A DNA stretch of 64,000 nt from Paracoccus sp. SCSIO 75233 (GTDB taxonomy: Bacteria > Pseudomonadota > Alphaproteobacteria > Rhodobacterales > Rhodobacteraceae). The stretch spans positions 2,291,001 through 2,355,000 of the forward strand of contig NZ_CP115757.1 in assembly GCF_027912675.1 (NCBI RefSeq). Direction: 5' to 3'. Shown here piece after piece: positions 42,790 through 51,570 of the stretch. Both the position numbers and the translations under genes were made by a program. Position 1 is the first letter of the stretch. Each line of letters starts with the position of its first letter. The notes beneath the pieces were generated by a model. The model had not been told where the DNA came from. It did not search any database and saw only the letters and a list, made by a program, of their open reading frames with translations.

Positions 42790-43980
42790 ATGAAGCCATT
42801 ATTGGGTATAACAGTACTGGATTTGAGCCGGGTTCTGGCGGGCCCCCTCTGCGCTCAGACATTGGGCGACCTGGGCGCGAATGTCATTAAACTGGAAACT
42901 ATCGGTTCGGGCGACGAAAGCAGGACATGGCCTCCGTTCCACAACGGTGTATCAGCGGCTTACCTCATGGCAAACCGCAACAAGCGCAGTGTGGCCATCA
43001 ACCTCAAGTCGAGCGACGGACAGAAAATTCTGCATCGGCTGGTTGAAAGTGCTGATGTGGTGGTCGAGAGTGCAGCCACAGGAGTCAGCGCGCGGCTGGG
43101 TGCGGACTACGAAACTCTCAGGTCGATAAACGAAAAGATCATCTACTGTACTATTTCAGGGTTTGGGCGCACCGGTCCGCTCAGGAAGGCGCGGGGTTAC
43201 GATGTCATTCTCCAGGCCTACAGCGGGATGATGAGCATGACCGGCTACGCGGAGGGTGGGCTTGTGCGGGTCCCATATTCGCCGATCGATCAGACGACCG
43301 GCCATCATGCGGTAACCGGTATCCTGGCAGCGCTGCTGGAACGTGGAAGGACCGGCAAGGGCACATACATTGAAGTTTCGTTACTAGAAACCGCGGTCAA
43401 CTTCCTGAATTATAACATCCAATCTTATCTAGTAACTAAAGAACTTCCGGCCCGCCCGGGCTCGGCACATCCGGGAATCGCACCATACCAAGCGTTCGAG
43501 ACTGCGGATCGTGCCGTGATAATCGGGATTGCCAACGACAAGTTGTGGCGAGCGTTCTGCAAATCGTACGGTGTCGATGAACTGGCCGAGGACCCACTGT
43601 TTCTGACAAACAGGGACCGGGTGCAGAACCGCGCTGCGGCAGTAGAGGTCGTACAGTCGATTGTCCGGGATATGGCGTCCGCGACGCTCTTAGAACAGCT
43701 CGAGAGTATCGGGATACCCAGTGCACCTGTGAATACTCTGGAGGATCTCATTCGTTCGCCTCAATTGAAGGCAAGGGGTATGCTGCAGGAAATTACCGGT
43801 GACGGCGCATGTGCCGGCGCATGGTCGGTGCCCTTGCCGATACTGTTTGATCAACATGAAAGAGGTCTTGGAAGCCCCCCCCCGCGCCTGGGCGAACACA
43901 CTTCGCCGGTACTGCGTGAAGCGGGGTTTTCGGACGAGGAGATCAGATCATTTGAAGGCGCAGGTGTCGTGGCAAGCTGA
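42790..43980 (+). CDS. CaiB/BaiF-family (class III) CoA-transferase
   Basis: 396-aa transferase that moves CoA between a donor CoA ester and a free carboxylic acid. N-terminal KPLLGITVLDLSRVLAGPLC (about 2-21), NRNKRSVAINLKSSDG (about 60-75), the catalytic Asp in RVPYSPIDQTTGHHAVTGIL (about 159-178), and GKGTYIEVSLLETAVNFL. The C-terminal PPRLGEHTSPVLREAGFSDE is the family ending. ATG at 42790 gives the standard N-terminus; a TTG at 42781 has a better-spaced AAGG and remains possible. It likely loads the imported acid with CoA without spending ATP. Confidence 0.9.
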   Translation: MKPLLGITVLDLSRVLAGPLCAQTLGDLGANVIKLETIGSGDESRTWPPFHNGVSAAYLMANRNKRSVAINLKSSDGQKILHRLVESADVVVESAATGVSARLGADYETLRSINEKIIYCTISGFGRTGPLRKARGYDVILQAYSGMMSMTGYAEGGLVRVPYSPIDQTTGHHAVTGILAALLERGRTGKGTYIEVSLLETAVNFLNYNIQSYLVTKELPARPGSAHPGIAPYQAFETADRAVIIGIANDKLWRAFCKSYGVDELAEDPLFLTNRDRVQNRAAAVEVVQSIVRDMASATLLEQLESIGIPSAPVNTLEDLIRSPQLKARGMLQEITGDGACAGAWSVPLPILFDQHERGLGSPPPRLGEHTSPVLREAGFSDEEIRSFEGAGVVAS

Positions 43981-44098
43981 AATGTTCTGACGAAAAACCT
44001 TGCAGGATAGCTTCCTTTCGAGTTTGCGTATAAGGTAGGCCGGTTAATGTAACTATTTGCGTTGAAGGTCGTATACCCGGTCTGGAAGGATGATTGTC

Positions 44099-44848
44099 AT
44101 GACTATGCCTAAACTCAAACAGGGTTCTGTGACGCTCTATGCGCAGCTGGCAAACATCCTGCGAGATAAGATCTATTCGGGTCTCTGGCAGAACGGCGAA
44201 TCTATTCCGACGCTTAACGAGCTTGCCGATGAGTTCGAGGTAGCGCGCGTGACGGTGCGTCAGGCAGTAAACCTGCTGAGCGAAGAGGGTCTGCTTTCGA
44301 GTCACCGTGGCAAAAGAACTCATGTAACATGGGTTCCGCCGAGCGGGTCCGAGAAGCCGCTGTTCCTGTCCGTCGGAATTCCTGAGCATGACTCCGCTAC
44401 CTACACCGTCGACATATTTGACTACCAGGAATTTGAAAAGCTGCCACCACGGCAGTTTGAAAAAGGCACCAGCGATGGACCATATGTGCGCATTCGCAAG
44501 CGCGACCTATACAACGGGGTTCCATATACTTGCTCGGAAAATTTTGTTCGGATTGACGTATTTCGTAAGTTTCGCCCGGGTGGAGAAACTTTCTCAAAAA
44601 TTGCCTGGCTGATCAAAGATGTCATGGCTTCAAAGGCCATGACCGGATATGAGTATATTCAGGTAGGTATGCCAACGGATGAAGAGTGCCAGAAGCTTCT
44701 TTGCCCATCCTCCATACCAGTAGCGCGTATCACGCGTACCTTCCTTGATGCGGAGGACCAGGTAATCCTTTACGGCAACTACACTTATAACGGGAAAGAG
44801 TTCGGGTTAGTGCGCGATATTTCCAGCTATATTCAAAGCGGCCGGTAA
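44099..44848 (+). CDS. GntR-family transcriptional regulator (HutC-like)
   Basis: About 249 aa. The N-terminal winged helix-turn-helix has the standard GntR pattern: LYAQLANILRDKIYSGLWQN, ESIPTLNELADEFEVARVTV and RQAVNLLSEEGLLSSHRGKR (about 12-75). The C-terminal UTRA-like domain (about 90-245) would bind an effector; it has DGPYVRIRKRDLYNGVPYTC and ITRTFLDAEDQVILYGNYTY. The ATG at 44099 has GGAAGG nine bases before it; 44090 and 44105 are alternatives. It is the only transcription factor in the accessory region, so it is the leading candidate to bind the ACTATA or CCATATATAGG sites. Confidence 0.88.
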   Translation: MTMPKLKQGSVTLYAQLANILRDKIYSGLWQNGESIPTLNELADEFEVARVTVRQAVNLLSEEGLLSSHRGKRTHVTWVPPSGSEKPLFLSVGIPEHDSATYTVDIFDYQEFEKLPPRQFEKGTSDGPYVRIRKRDLYNGVPYTCSENFVRIDVFRKFRPGGETFSKIAWLIKDVMASKAMTGYEYIQVGMPTDEECQKLLCPSSIPVARITRTFLDAEDQVILYGNYTYNGKEFGLVRDISSYIQSGR

Positions 44849-44907
44849 AGTGCAGATCATGTTCGCCGGGCCAGACTACAATCATTATTGGCCAAAATCC
44901 CTGTCGA

Positions 44908-45822
44908 TCAAGCAGATTGCGCGTTCGGTTCGTGACCGAAAGTTGCGCCTGCCCAATTCTCATAAATTTGGATTACCTTGCCGTAGTCTTCTTTGCCCAT
45001 GCCCTGCTGCATCGCGAATGCAAACACGTTAACGACGACCGGCAGAAGCCAAAGCGGCGCACCAAGCTTCTGCGCTTCGTCACAAAACAGTTTGACGTCC
45101 TTGTGAACAAGCTCGGTCGCGAAGCGCATCGGAAAGCTGCGGTCAAGGATGCACTCAGGGATTTTTACTTCTGTCGCAAATGACCGCCCGCTTGAACAGT
45201 TGATGATATCAAGCATCTGCTTTGGATCGAGACCTGCTTTTGCACCGAAGACGAGGCCCTCATAGCTGGCGATGACCGAGGCTGCAGAAAGTACGTTGTT
45301 CACCAGCTTCATGGTCTGAGCCTGCCCAGGCACAGGCCCTACGTAGAAAATAGACTTGCCGATCAGATCCAGCAAGGGCTTCGCGCCGTCAAATGCCTCT
45401 CGGCTGCCCGAGCTCATAAGCGTCAGCGTTCCTTTTTCAGCGCCACCGACGCCCCCGCTGACAGGGCAGTCGAGGTATCCAATTCCTTTGGCTTCGAGAA
45501 CGCCAGCCAGCTCAGTGGCCACGGAACTTCCGGTCGTCGAGAGATCGACAACCAGGCGCAGTCGTTCAGAGCCCGAGCTTGCAATCCGGGTTACGACAGC
45601 CTTAACTGCCGGAGGCGTCGGAAGGCTGAGAAAGATAACGTCCGCTGCGGCGGCCAGATGGTCCAGCGAGGCAGCAATATTAAAACCTGATCTTGTCGCA
45701 TGATCGATCACCGTCTGTTCACGATCGAAGATGTGCACCGGAATATCCGATGCCAACAGCCGCGTCGCCATATGGCGACCCATGTTGCCCAGGCCGACGA
45801 AGCCGATATCTTTCCATTCCAT
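44908..45822 (-). CDS. 3-hydroxyisobutyrate dehydrogenase-family oxidoreductase
   Basis: 304-aa beta-hydroxyacid dehydrogenase. Rossmann motif IGFVGLGNMGRHMATRLLAS (about 7-26), substrate motif YLDCPVSGGVGGAEKGTLTL (about 114-133), catalytic lysine in MKLVNNVLSAASV (about 170), and the C-terminal KDVKLFCDEAQKLGAPL. The family oxidises short 3-hydroxy acids such as 3-hydroxyisobutyrate, tartronate semialdehyde or sulfolactaldehyde. The symbol cannot be chosen. Start at the ATG 45822, which matches the family N-terminus. It follows the orphan TRAP binding protein by 92 bp on the same strand. Confidence 0.87.
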   Translation of the reverse strand: MEWKDIGFVGLGNMGRHMATRLLASDIPVHIFDREQTVIDHATRSGFNIAASLDHLAAAADVIFLSLPTPPAVKAVVTRIASSGSERLRLVVDLSTTGSSVATELAGVLEAKGIGYLDCPVSGGVGGAEKGTLTLMSSGSREAFDGAKPLLDLIGKSIFYVGPVPGQAQTMKLVNNVLSAASVIASYEGLVFGAKAGLDPKQMLDIINCSSGRSFATEVKIPECILDRSFPMRFATELVHKDVKLFCDEAQKLGAPLWLLPVVVNVFAFAMQQGMGKEDYGKVIQIYENWAGATFGHEPNAQSA

Positions 45823-45914
45823 ATCAGACAATTCCTTCAATTTCGTGATGGCGTCGTGCCCAATCCGCAGCGAGCTTGCAACTCCGAAGCAGATCGTTTC
45901 ACCACTCCACCAAA

Positions 45915-46925
45915 CTAGTTATCCGCCAGAGCCGCACGCATTGATTCCAACGCTTCTTTGCCGGGAAGATCGCTGGAGACCATGTTTTCAACCCAGTTCG
46001 CCTGAAGCTCCTGCGCAATGGGTTCGAAGTCCTTCAGTGTTTCGGGCGTAGCTTTGAAGAACGTGGCACCAAGCTCTTCCATTTCCCTGATGGCGGCGGT
46101 GTTCGCTTCTTCCAGCACCTCGCAAACATGCGCACTCGTTTCTTCGCCAGCCTGGTCGATGAAGCTTTTGAGCTCGTCAGTCAAACCATCGTACACCGAA
46201 GAGCGCATAACATAGGTAACAACAAAGTTGCTAAAGCCGAACCCAGCGGTTCCGAATTTCGTCTGATCGTAAAGGTCGTAACCCTTGTAGGAACTGTAAG
46301 GACCGAGGTTGAAATCGATAGTGCCACGCTCCAATCCGTCATAGACTTCCGCTCCCGGCAAGTTCACCGGAACACCACCCAAAGCCTCGACAACCAGGTT
46401 CGTCGCATTTCCGGAGGAGCGGATTTTTTTGCCCCTGATATCATCAAGCGATTTGATTTCGAGACGAGGGCCGCTGATCTGATAAGGAGGGTTCATGTTG
46501 GCGAAGACCAAATGCACACCCTGGCTGTCAAAGTCCACTTCCTTTAATGGGGTTGTGTTCGCGGCCGCTAAGTATGCTCGGGTTCCCTCGCAAACTCCCG
46601 AAAACAACCCCGGAAGACCGGCAACATCCGAGAGTGGCATTTTTGACGGCACATAGGCTGGCGCGACATACGCCATGTCTACCGTTCCGGATTGAACGAG
46701 AGTCAACATATCTGCGGCCTTTCCGAGCTGCGAGGCCGGAAAATACTCTACCTCAATACGACCGCCGGACAGCTCTTCAACCCGATCGATAAAGAACTGA
46801 GCACCTTCACGCGATTGCACATGCGTTGTTGGATACGAGTCGGCAATCCGCAGGGTGAAGTCTTGCGCAAAGCCAGTGCTGCCGATGACTGAAAAGCACA
46901 TAAACGCCAGTTTTCCAGAGATCAT
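45915..46925 (-). CDS. TRAP transporter substrate-binding protein DctP (orphan)
   Basis: 336-aa periplasmic receptor with signal MISGKLAFMCFSVIGSTGFA and mature start QDFTLRIADSYPTTHVQSRE. Conserved TRAP features are RIEVEYFPASQLGKAADMLT, LRIRSSGNATNLVVEALGGV-like KIRSSGNATNLVVEALGGVP with the substrate-carboxylate-binding Arg, and EVYDGLERGTIDFNLGP. ATG at 46925 has GGAGGG eight bases before it. No dctQ/dctM follows; downstream is a hydroxyacid dehydrogenase. An IS66 element lies 59 bp upstream of the start, probably cutting it from its original promoter. It may have served the dctQM pair now broken at 10.8-12 kb. Confidence 0.88.
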   Translation of the reverse strand: MISGKLAFMCFSVIGSTGFAQDFTLRIADSYPTTHVQSREGAQFFIDRVEELSGGRIEVEYFPASQLGKAADMLTLVQSGTVDMAYVAPAYVPSKMPLSDVAGLPGLFSGVCEGTRAYLAAANTTPLKEVDFDSQGVHLVFANMNPPYQISGPRLEIKSLDDIRGKKIRSSGNATNLVVEALGGVPVNLPGAEVYDGLERGTIDFNLGPYSSYKGYDLYDQTKFGTAGFGFSNFVVTYVMRSSVYDGLTDELKSFIDQAGEETSAHVCEVLEEANTAAIREMEELGATFFKATPETLKDFEPIAQELQANWVENMVSSDLPGKEALESMRAALADN

Positions 46926-46976
46926 GCAATAGCCCTCCCTTTTTCGCGGCCCAGAATAAGAAAATGGCCGCGTTAA

Positions 46977-46984
46977 TCTTCGAT
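46977..46984 (+). repeat. 8-bp target-site duplication, left of IS66
   Basis: TCTTCGAT directly before the IS66 element, repeated exactly at 49389-49396. Confidence 0.92.
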
Positions 46985-47068
46985 GTAAGCGGTGCGCCGC
47001 TCCCACACTTACGGCGTGACGCCTGATCTGCGATTCAGAGGCTTCTTTGATTTGTGGGGAGTTTCTGG

Positions 47069-47455
47069 ATGGTAGCTACAAGCGAGTTTCTGGCAAGGGA
47101 GCCGCGTCGGGCGGACGGCAAGCGGACTTGGCCGCCGGAGTTGAAGGCTCGGATCGTGGCGGAGACTCTGATTGAAGGCGAGACGGTCAATGCGGTTGCT
47201 AAACGGTATGAGTTGATCCCCAGCACGGTGTCTGACTGGCGACGAATGGCGCGGCAGGGCAAACTGGTTCTGCCAAATTTGGAAGGTATGGATTTTGTGC
47301 CTGTTGAGATCGAGGCGTCTGCGCCTTTGGCCCAGCCTCTGGCCGTCACTTCCTCAAACACGATTGATGTGATCAAAGGCGATGTCACCGTTCGTCTTGA
47401 TGCGGCAACGCCAGCCGCGCGACTCGCCGAGATCGCGCGGGCTTTGGCCACGTGA
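47069..47455 (+). CDS. tnpA: IS66 accessory protein TnpA
   Basis: 128-aa helix-turn-helix protein: WPPELKARIVAETLIEGETV and NAVAKRYELIPSTVSDWRRM are the IS66 TnpA signature, and RLAEIARALAT ends it. ATG at 47069 with GGGGAG eight bases upstream. Its stop overlaps the tnpB start (GTGA). A diverged fragment of the same protein family lies at 60255. Confidence 0.92.
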   Translation: MVATSEFLAREPRRADGKRTWPPELKARIVAETLIEGETVNAVAKRYELIPSTVSDWRRMARQGKLVLPNLEGMDFVPVEIEASAPLAQPLAVTSSNTIDVIKGDVTVRLDAATPAARLAEIARALAT

Positions 47456-47805
47456 TCATGCCATCCCACAAGGTTCGGATTTTTGTAGCCAGTGACCCGG
47501 TGGACTTCCGCAAGGGCCATGATGGGCTGGCCGCTTTGGTGCAGAGCCACCTGCGCCAGAAGCCGTTTGATGGGTCGGTCTATGTGTTCCGGGCCAAGCG
47601 CGCGGATCGGCTGAAGCTGATCTACTGGGACGGTAGCGGGTTGGTGATGGCCTACAAACGGCTCGAAGATAACAGCTTCACATGGCCCGCGGTCAAGAAC
47701 GGGGTGATGCGCCTGGAACCGGCCCAGTTTGAGGCGCTGTTTGCGGGGTTGGATTGGCGGCGCGTGCGCCCTTTGGAGGTGGTAGCGCCCTCTGCGGCGG
47801 AGTGA
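47452..47805 (+). CDS. tnpB: IS66 accessory protein TnpB
   Basis: 117-aa IS66 Orf2 protein, full length: VRIFVASDPVDFRKGHDGLA, then VYVFRAKRADRLKLIYWDGS and GLVMAYKRLEDNSFTWPAVK. Start GTG at 47452 overlapping the tnpA stop; ATG at 47458 is an alternative. Needed with TnpC for transposition. Confidence 0.94.
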   Translation: MIMPSHKVRIFVASDPVDFRKGHDGLAALVQSHLRQKPFDGSVYVFRAKRADRLKLIYWDGSGLVMAYKRLEDNSFTWPAVKNGVMRLEPAQFEALFAGLDWRRVRPLEVVAPSAAE

Positions 47806-47860
47806 CTCACGGGGTTGTTTGCGCGGGTCATTCTGCCCTTGTTTTGTTATGGGATGGGGC

Positions 47861-49372
47861 ATGACTGTGCCTGACAAATTGCCCGATGACATTGCCGAAC
47901 TGAAGGCGATCATCCGTACGCAGCAGGATCAGAATGCGCGGCTTGAAGCCTTGGTCGCTTCGTTCAAGAAGGCGCTCTTCGGGGCCAAATCCGAGAAGCT
48001 TGACCCGGCCCAGTATGAGTTGGAACTCGAGGATATCGAGACCGCCATCGCGCAGGTGGAAGCAGAGATCGACGCGGACGAGCGCACCGCGCCCGTGCGG
48101 CCCCCAAAGCCGCGCCAGACCAATCGCGGATCACTGCCCAAACATCTGGAACGGGTTGAGGTGGTCATTGAACCCGAGCAATCCTGCGCCTGCGGAACTG
48201 AGCGTCACGTCATTGGCGAGGAGGTCAGCGAACGGCTGGACATCATCCCGGCCCAGTTCCGTGTGATTGTCACCCGCCGCCCCAAATACGCCTGCCGCTC
48301 CTGTGAGGGTGGGATCACCCAAGCGCCTGCACCCGCCCACATCATCGCGGGCGGCATGCCAACCGAAGCAACGCTCGCCCATGTGCTCGTCTCAAAATAT
48401 GCCGATCACCTGCCGCTCTATCGGCAGGCACAAATCTACAGCCGCCAAGGGATCGATCTGGATCGCTCGACCCTGGCCGGGTGGGTAGGCAAGTCGGCGT
48501 TTGAATTGACCCCGGTCTATGAGGCGCTCATGGCCGATCTGAAGCGCTCCACCAAGCTCTTCATGGACGAAACACCTGCACCGGTTCTGGCCCCAGGGCG
48601 CAAAAGCACCAAAACCGGTTACTTCTGGGCGCTGGCCCGTGATAACAGGCCATGGGGCGGCGGCGATCCTCCCGGAGTGGCGTTTACCTATGCGCCCGGT
48701 CGGTCAGGGCAGCATGCGGATAACATCTTGAGCGGCTTCAGCGGCACCCTGCAGGTTGATGGATACGCAGGCTATAACAGCTTGCTCAAACGCCCTACAC
48801 AGGATGTGGTGCTGGCCTATTGCTGGGCACACGCGCGGCGAAAATTGCATGACGTCACCCAATCTGGAGCTGCTCCAATCGCGCAGGAAGGCCTGGCGCA
48901 AATCCAGGCACTCTACCGTATCGAAAAAGACCTGAGAGGCCTGCCTGCCGATCAACGGCACGCTGCACGACGGGACCGCTCAAAACCCATCATCGACGCC
49001 TTCAAGCTCTGGCTCGCCCAGAACCGCGCACGCGTCTCAGCGAAATCGCCGACCGGTGAAGCCCTGAAATACATCGCCAAATACTGGGATGGCATGTGTA
49101 GGTTCCTCGACGATGGCCGCATCGAACTCGACAACAACCCTGTCGAGCGCACCATCCGCCCCATCGCTCTGAACCGCAAAAACGCGCTCTTCGCCGGACA
49201 TGATACCGGCGCTCAAAATTGGGCCGTAATCGCATCCCTGATCGAGACCTGCAAACTCAACGGGATCGAGCCGCATGGCTATCTGTCCGGTGTCCTGACA
49301 GCCATCGCAGGCGGGCACAAACAAGCGGATATCAAAGAATTGCTGCCTTGGAACTACACCGCACCAGTGTGA
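47861..49372 (+). CDS. tnpC: IS66 transposase TnpC
   Basis: 503-aa DDE transposase. A coiled-coil leader (about 1-75), the zinc-finger CACGTERHVIGEEVSERLDI with PKYACRSCEG (about 108-150), and the catalytic domain with D in KRSTKLFMDETPAPVLAPG (about 236-254), D in GTLQVDGYAGYNSLL (about 290-304) and E/N in RIELDNNPVERTIRPIALNR (about 420-439). The IS66_C tail follows, ending LPWNYTAPV. No frameshift; the element should be capable of moving. ATG at 47861 preceded by GGGATGGGG. Confidence 0.95.
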   Translation: MTVPDKLPDDIAELKAIIRTQQDQNARLEALVASFKKALFGAKSEKLDPAQYELELEDIETAIAQVEAEIDADERTAPVRPPKPRQTNRGSLPKHLERVEVVIEPEQSCACGTERHVIGEEVSERLDIIPAQFRVIVTRRPKYACRSCEGGITQAPAPAHIIAGGMPTEATLAHVLVSKYADHLPLYRQAQIYSRQGIDLDRSTLAGWVGKSAFELTPVYEALMADLKRSTKLFMDETPAPVLAPGRKSTKTGYFWALARDNRPWGGGDPPGVAFTYAPGRSGQHADNILSGFSGTLQVDGYAGYNSLLKRPTQDVVLAYCWAHARRKLHDVTQSGAAPIAQEGLAQIQALYRIEKDLRGLPADQRHAARRDRSKPIIDAFKLWLAQNRARVSAKSPTGEALKYIAKYWDGMCRFLDDGRIELDNNPVERTIRPIALNRKNALFAGHDTGAQNWAVIASLIETCKLNGIEPHGYLSGVLTAIAGGHKQADIKELLPWNYTAPV

Positions 49373-49388
49373 ACGGCGCACCGCTTAC

Positions 49389-49396
49389 TCTTCGAT
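49389..49396 (+). repeat. 8-bp target-site duplication, right of IS66
   Basis: TCTTCGAT directly after the IS66 element. The following 266 bp (to 49662) hold no recognised gene; a 46-codon frame at 49536-49676 has a good GGAGGG but no similarity I can name. Confidence 0.92.
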
Positions 49397-49662
49397 GCAG
49401 TTTCCGCGAAACCCATAACCCGCCGTTTATCATATACATAAAGTTCCGTCTATGGGTTTTTTATTACTGTACTGATTTCCGGGTAACCAATCGGTCTTCG
49501 TCATGACGCAACCGCCGAACACTTGGAGGGTGCCTATGCGGATGGACCAGACGCGACGGCTCGCACCCGAAGATCTACCGCGCGAACGCAGAAATCAGAC
49601 AGTTGCAGTGCCAGGCTCCTGTCACGGCTGGATGAAAGTTCAGGGGCAGGTCAGCGGAACTG

Positions 49663-51147
49663 TTAGTCTGCGTTGATTGTTACAGCCTTTTCATAGAGAT
49701 AACCATCGACATGCCGACTCCCCCCTTTCCAGCCATATCCCGAATTTTTGACGCCACCGAAACCAATCATCGGGTCGACAAGACCATAGCAATTTACCCA
49801 GACTTGGCCGGCCTGAATTCCGTGAACCATCCTCATTGCCTGTTCAAGGCTCCGCGTCCAGACTGCGCCGCCCAGCCCGTACTCCGTGTCGTTGGCCATT
49901 GCCAGAACGTCGTCGGCACTCTCGAATGGTATGACGGAGACTACAGGCCCGAATATCTCCTCGCGGGCGATCCTCATGGTACTGGTCACGTCGGCGAAGA
50001 CAGTCGGGGTGATGTAGTATCCCTGGGCCAGATCACCGCTCAAACGTTCACCGCCCGTCACAAGTGTGGCGCCCTCGTTCTGTCCAATTTCAATGTACTT
50101 CATCACGCGTTCGAGCTGTCCTTGGGACACGACGGGGCCGAGCACGGTGTCCGTGTCAAAGGGGTGGCCCACTTTCAAGGATCCGGTGAACGCAGCGAGC
50201 CTGGACAGGAAATCTTGCTGAATGCTCCGCTGCACGAATATGCGCGTGCCGGCATAGCAGATCTGACCACTGTTATTGAAAACACCCATAGCTGCGCCGG
50301 GAACGGCTTTGTTCAAATTTGCATCTTCAAAGATTATGTCAGGTGATTTTCCTCCCGTCTCCAATTGGAGACGCTTCATGTTCCCTGCAGAGGATTTGAT
50401 TATCTCGCGTGCGGTCGCAGTCGACCCCGTAAATGCGAGGCGATCAACATCGGGATGCAGCGCGAGCGCACTTCCCGCTTCGGCGCCAGTCCCGGTTACG
50501 ATGTTCACGACACCTTCAGGCACACCGGCGTCGGCAATTACCTCAGCCATTAGAAGCGAGCTCAAGGATGCATCTTCCGCGGGCTTGATTACGACCGTAC
50601 AACCGGTCGCAAGCACACCGCCGAGGATCCACCAAATACTATATAGCGGTGCATTCCAAGGGATGATGCCACCAACAACACCGACCGGCGCCTTCAAAAT
50701 CATGGAGGTGACATTGCCCTGGTACGGGCTTGCGAAAGTCTCGCCGCGGCATTGCAGTGCTTGTGCAGAGAAGTAACGCACGACCCGTCCGATCGCCGTT
50801 TTCGACGCGGCGACTCGTGAAAGAGGCGCGCCAACATCAAGACTTTCGACCATTGCAAGCTCGTCGAATCTCTCCTCGATGATTTTGGCAATCCTCAAAA
50901 GGGTTTCCTGACGCTCAGCGGGGGTGAACCTGCTCCACGGTCCGGTAAAGGCCGTACGGGCGACGGCTACCGCGTGGTCGATATCTGCAGCACTTCCGCG
51001 TGCCAGACTAGCGAGGACTTCGCCCGTGCCAGGATTATAGGTATCGAAACGCCTTCCGTCCGCCGCCAGACGGCTACGACCACCAATATACAGATCTTTC
51101 GCCGGGTTCTGGAGGAAAGGAGGGAAAGGGAACTCTGGAAACGTCAT
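49663..51147 (-). CDS. NAD(P)-dependent aldehyde dehydrogenase
   Basis: 494-aa ALDH-superfamily enzyme that oxidises an aldehyde to the acid. WNAP in GGIIPWNAPLYSIWW is at about 157, the cofactor loop LAFTGSTATAREI at about 233, the general-base Glu in LQLETGGKSPDIIFEDAN (about 257), and the nucleophilic Cys in NSGQICYAGTRIFVQ (about 291). EEIFGPVVSVIPF and GGVKNSGYG near the end complete the pattern. The ATG at 51147 has GGAG six bases before it; an upstream start adds ten non-conserved residues. Transcribed divergently from the SDR at 51571. Confidence 0.93.
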   Translation of the reverse strand: MTFPEFPFPPFLQNPAKDLYIGGRSRLAADGRRFDTYNPGTGEVLASLARGSAADIDHAVAVARTAFTGPWSRFTPAERQETLLRIAKIIEERFDELAMVESLDVGAPLSRVAASKTAIGRVVRYFSAQALQCRGETFASPYQGNVTSMILKAPVGVVGGIIPWNAPLYSIWWILGGVLATGCTVVIKPAEDASLSSLLMAEVIADAGVPEGVVNIVTGTGAEAGSALALHPDVDRLAFTGSTATAREIIKSSAGNMKRLQLETGGKSPDIIFEDANLNKAVPGAAMGVFNNSGQICYAGTRIFVQRSIQQDFLSRLAAFTGSLKVGHPFDTDTVLGPVVSQGQLERVMKYIEIGQNEGATLVTGGERLSGDLAQGYYITPTVFADVTSTMRIAREEIFGPVVSVIPFESADDVLAMANDTEYGLGGAVWTRSLEQAMRMVHGIQAGQVWVNCYGLVDPMIGFGGVKNSGYGWKGGSRHVDGYLYEKAVTINAD

Positions 51148-51570
51148 CAGGAACTCCGAATTGAAGGGCGGTATCACGCTTGGACGAAGATGTTCTTCTC
51201 AGACTTTGCGAACACCTCGAAGATCGCGGTCTGTCTGTAACCGACCGATAGCGAGCACAATAAATAGTTCCATATATAGGCCTTTTTGTCAGAATGTCAA
51301 ACCTGTATTGATGATGGCCTGCCAGCTCTGAAGTCAGGTCGGGGTTTTCCGGCGGCAGGGGGGCCATCCAGATGAAGGCGCCCTCACCAACGGGGTCCGG
51401 GCGGCCTGTTTCCACCTGACGCCGGTCATCGGCCAACGCCGAGCAAGCGATCGTCAAAGGGATGCTCCATTATAATAAATGTTATTGACCATCCTTCAAT
51501 ACTTATCTAGCTTCCATAGCTGTATTCGTAAGGCCTCTCGCACCTTACGGCGGACAGGGGAGGACCAACC
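51148..51570. other. Divergent intergenic region ALDH / SDR
   Basis: 423 bp. AT-rich stretches at 51255-51300 and 51465-51520 probably hold the two promoters; the CCATATATAGG motif is at 51270. Between them 51310-51460 is GC-rich with a reverse open frame (51457 down) that has no recognised homology and seems too short after removal of the promoter region. Could be a gene remnant. Confidence 0.45.
51270..51280. promoter_or_regulatory. CCATATATAGG near-palindrome (second copy)
   Basis: Identical to 41142-41152. It lies 123 bp upstream of the aldehyde dehydrogenase start. Confidence 0.35.

Larger units (their letters stand above)
46985..49388 (+). mobile_element. IS66-family element (2404 bp)
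   Basis: Complete element. Ends GTAAGCGGTGCGCCG (46985-46999) and the exact inverted copy at 49374-49388. It is flanked by an 8-bp direct repeat TCTTCGAT, the normal IS66 signature. It carries tnpA, tnpB and tnpC in order, all intact. The insertion lies between the orphan dctP and the aldehyde dehydrogenase, both on the reverse strand. Confidence 0.96.
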
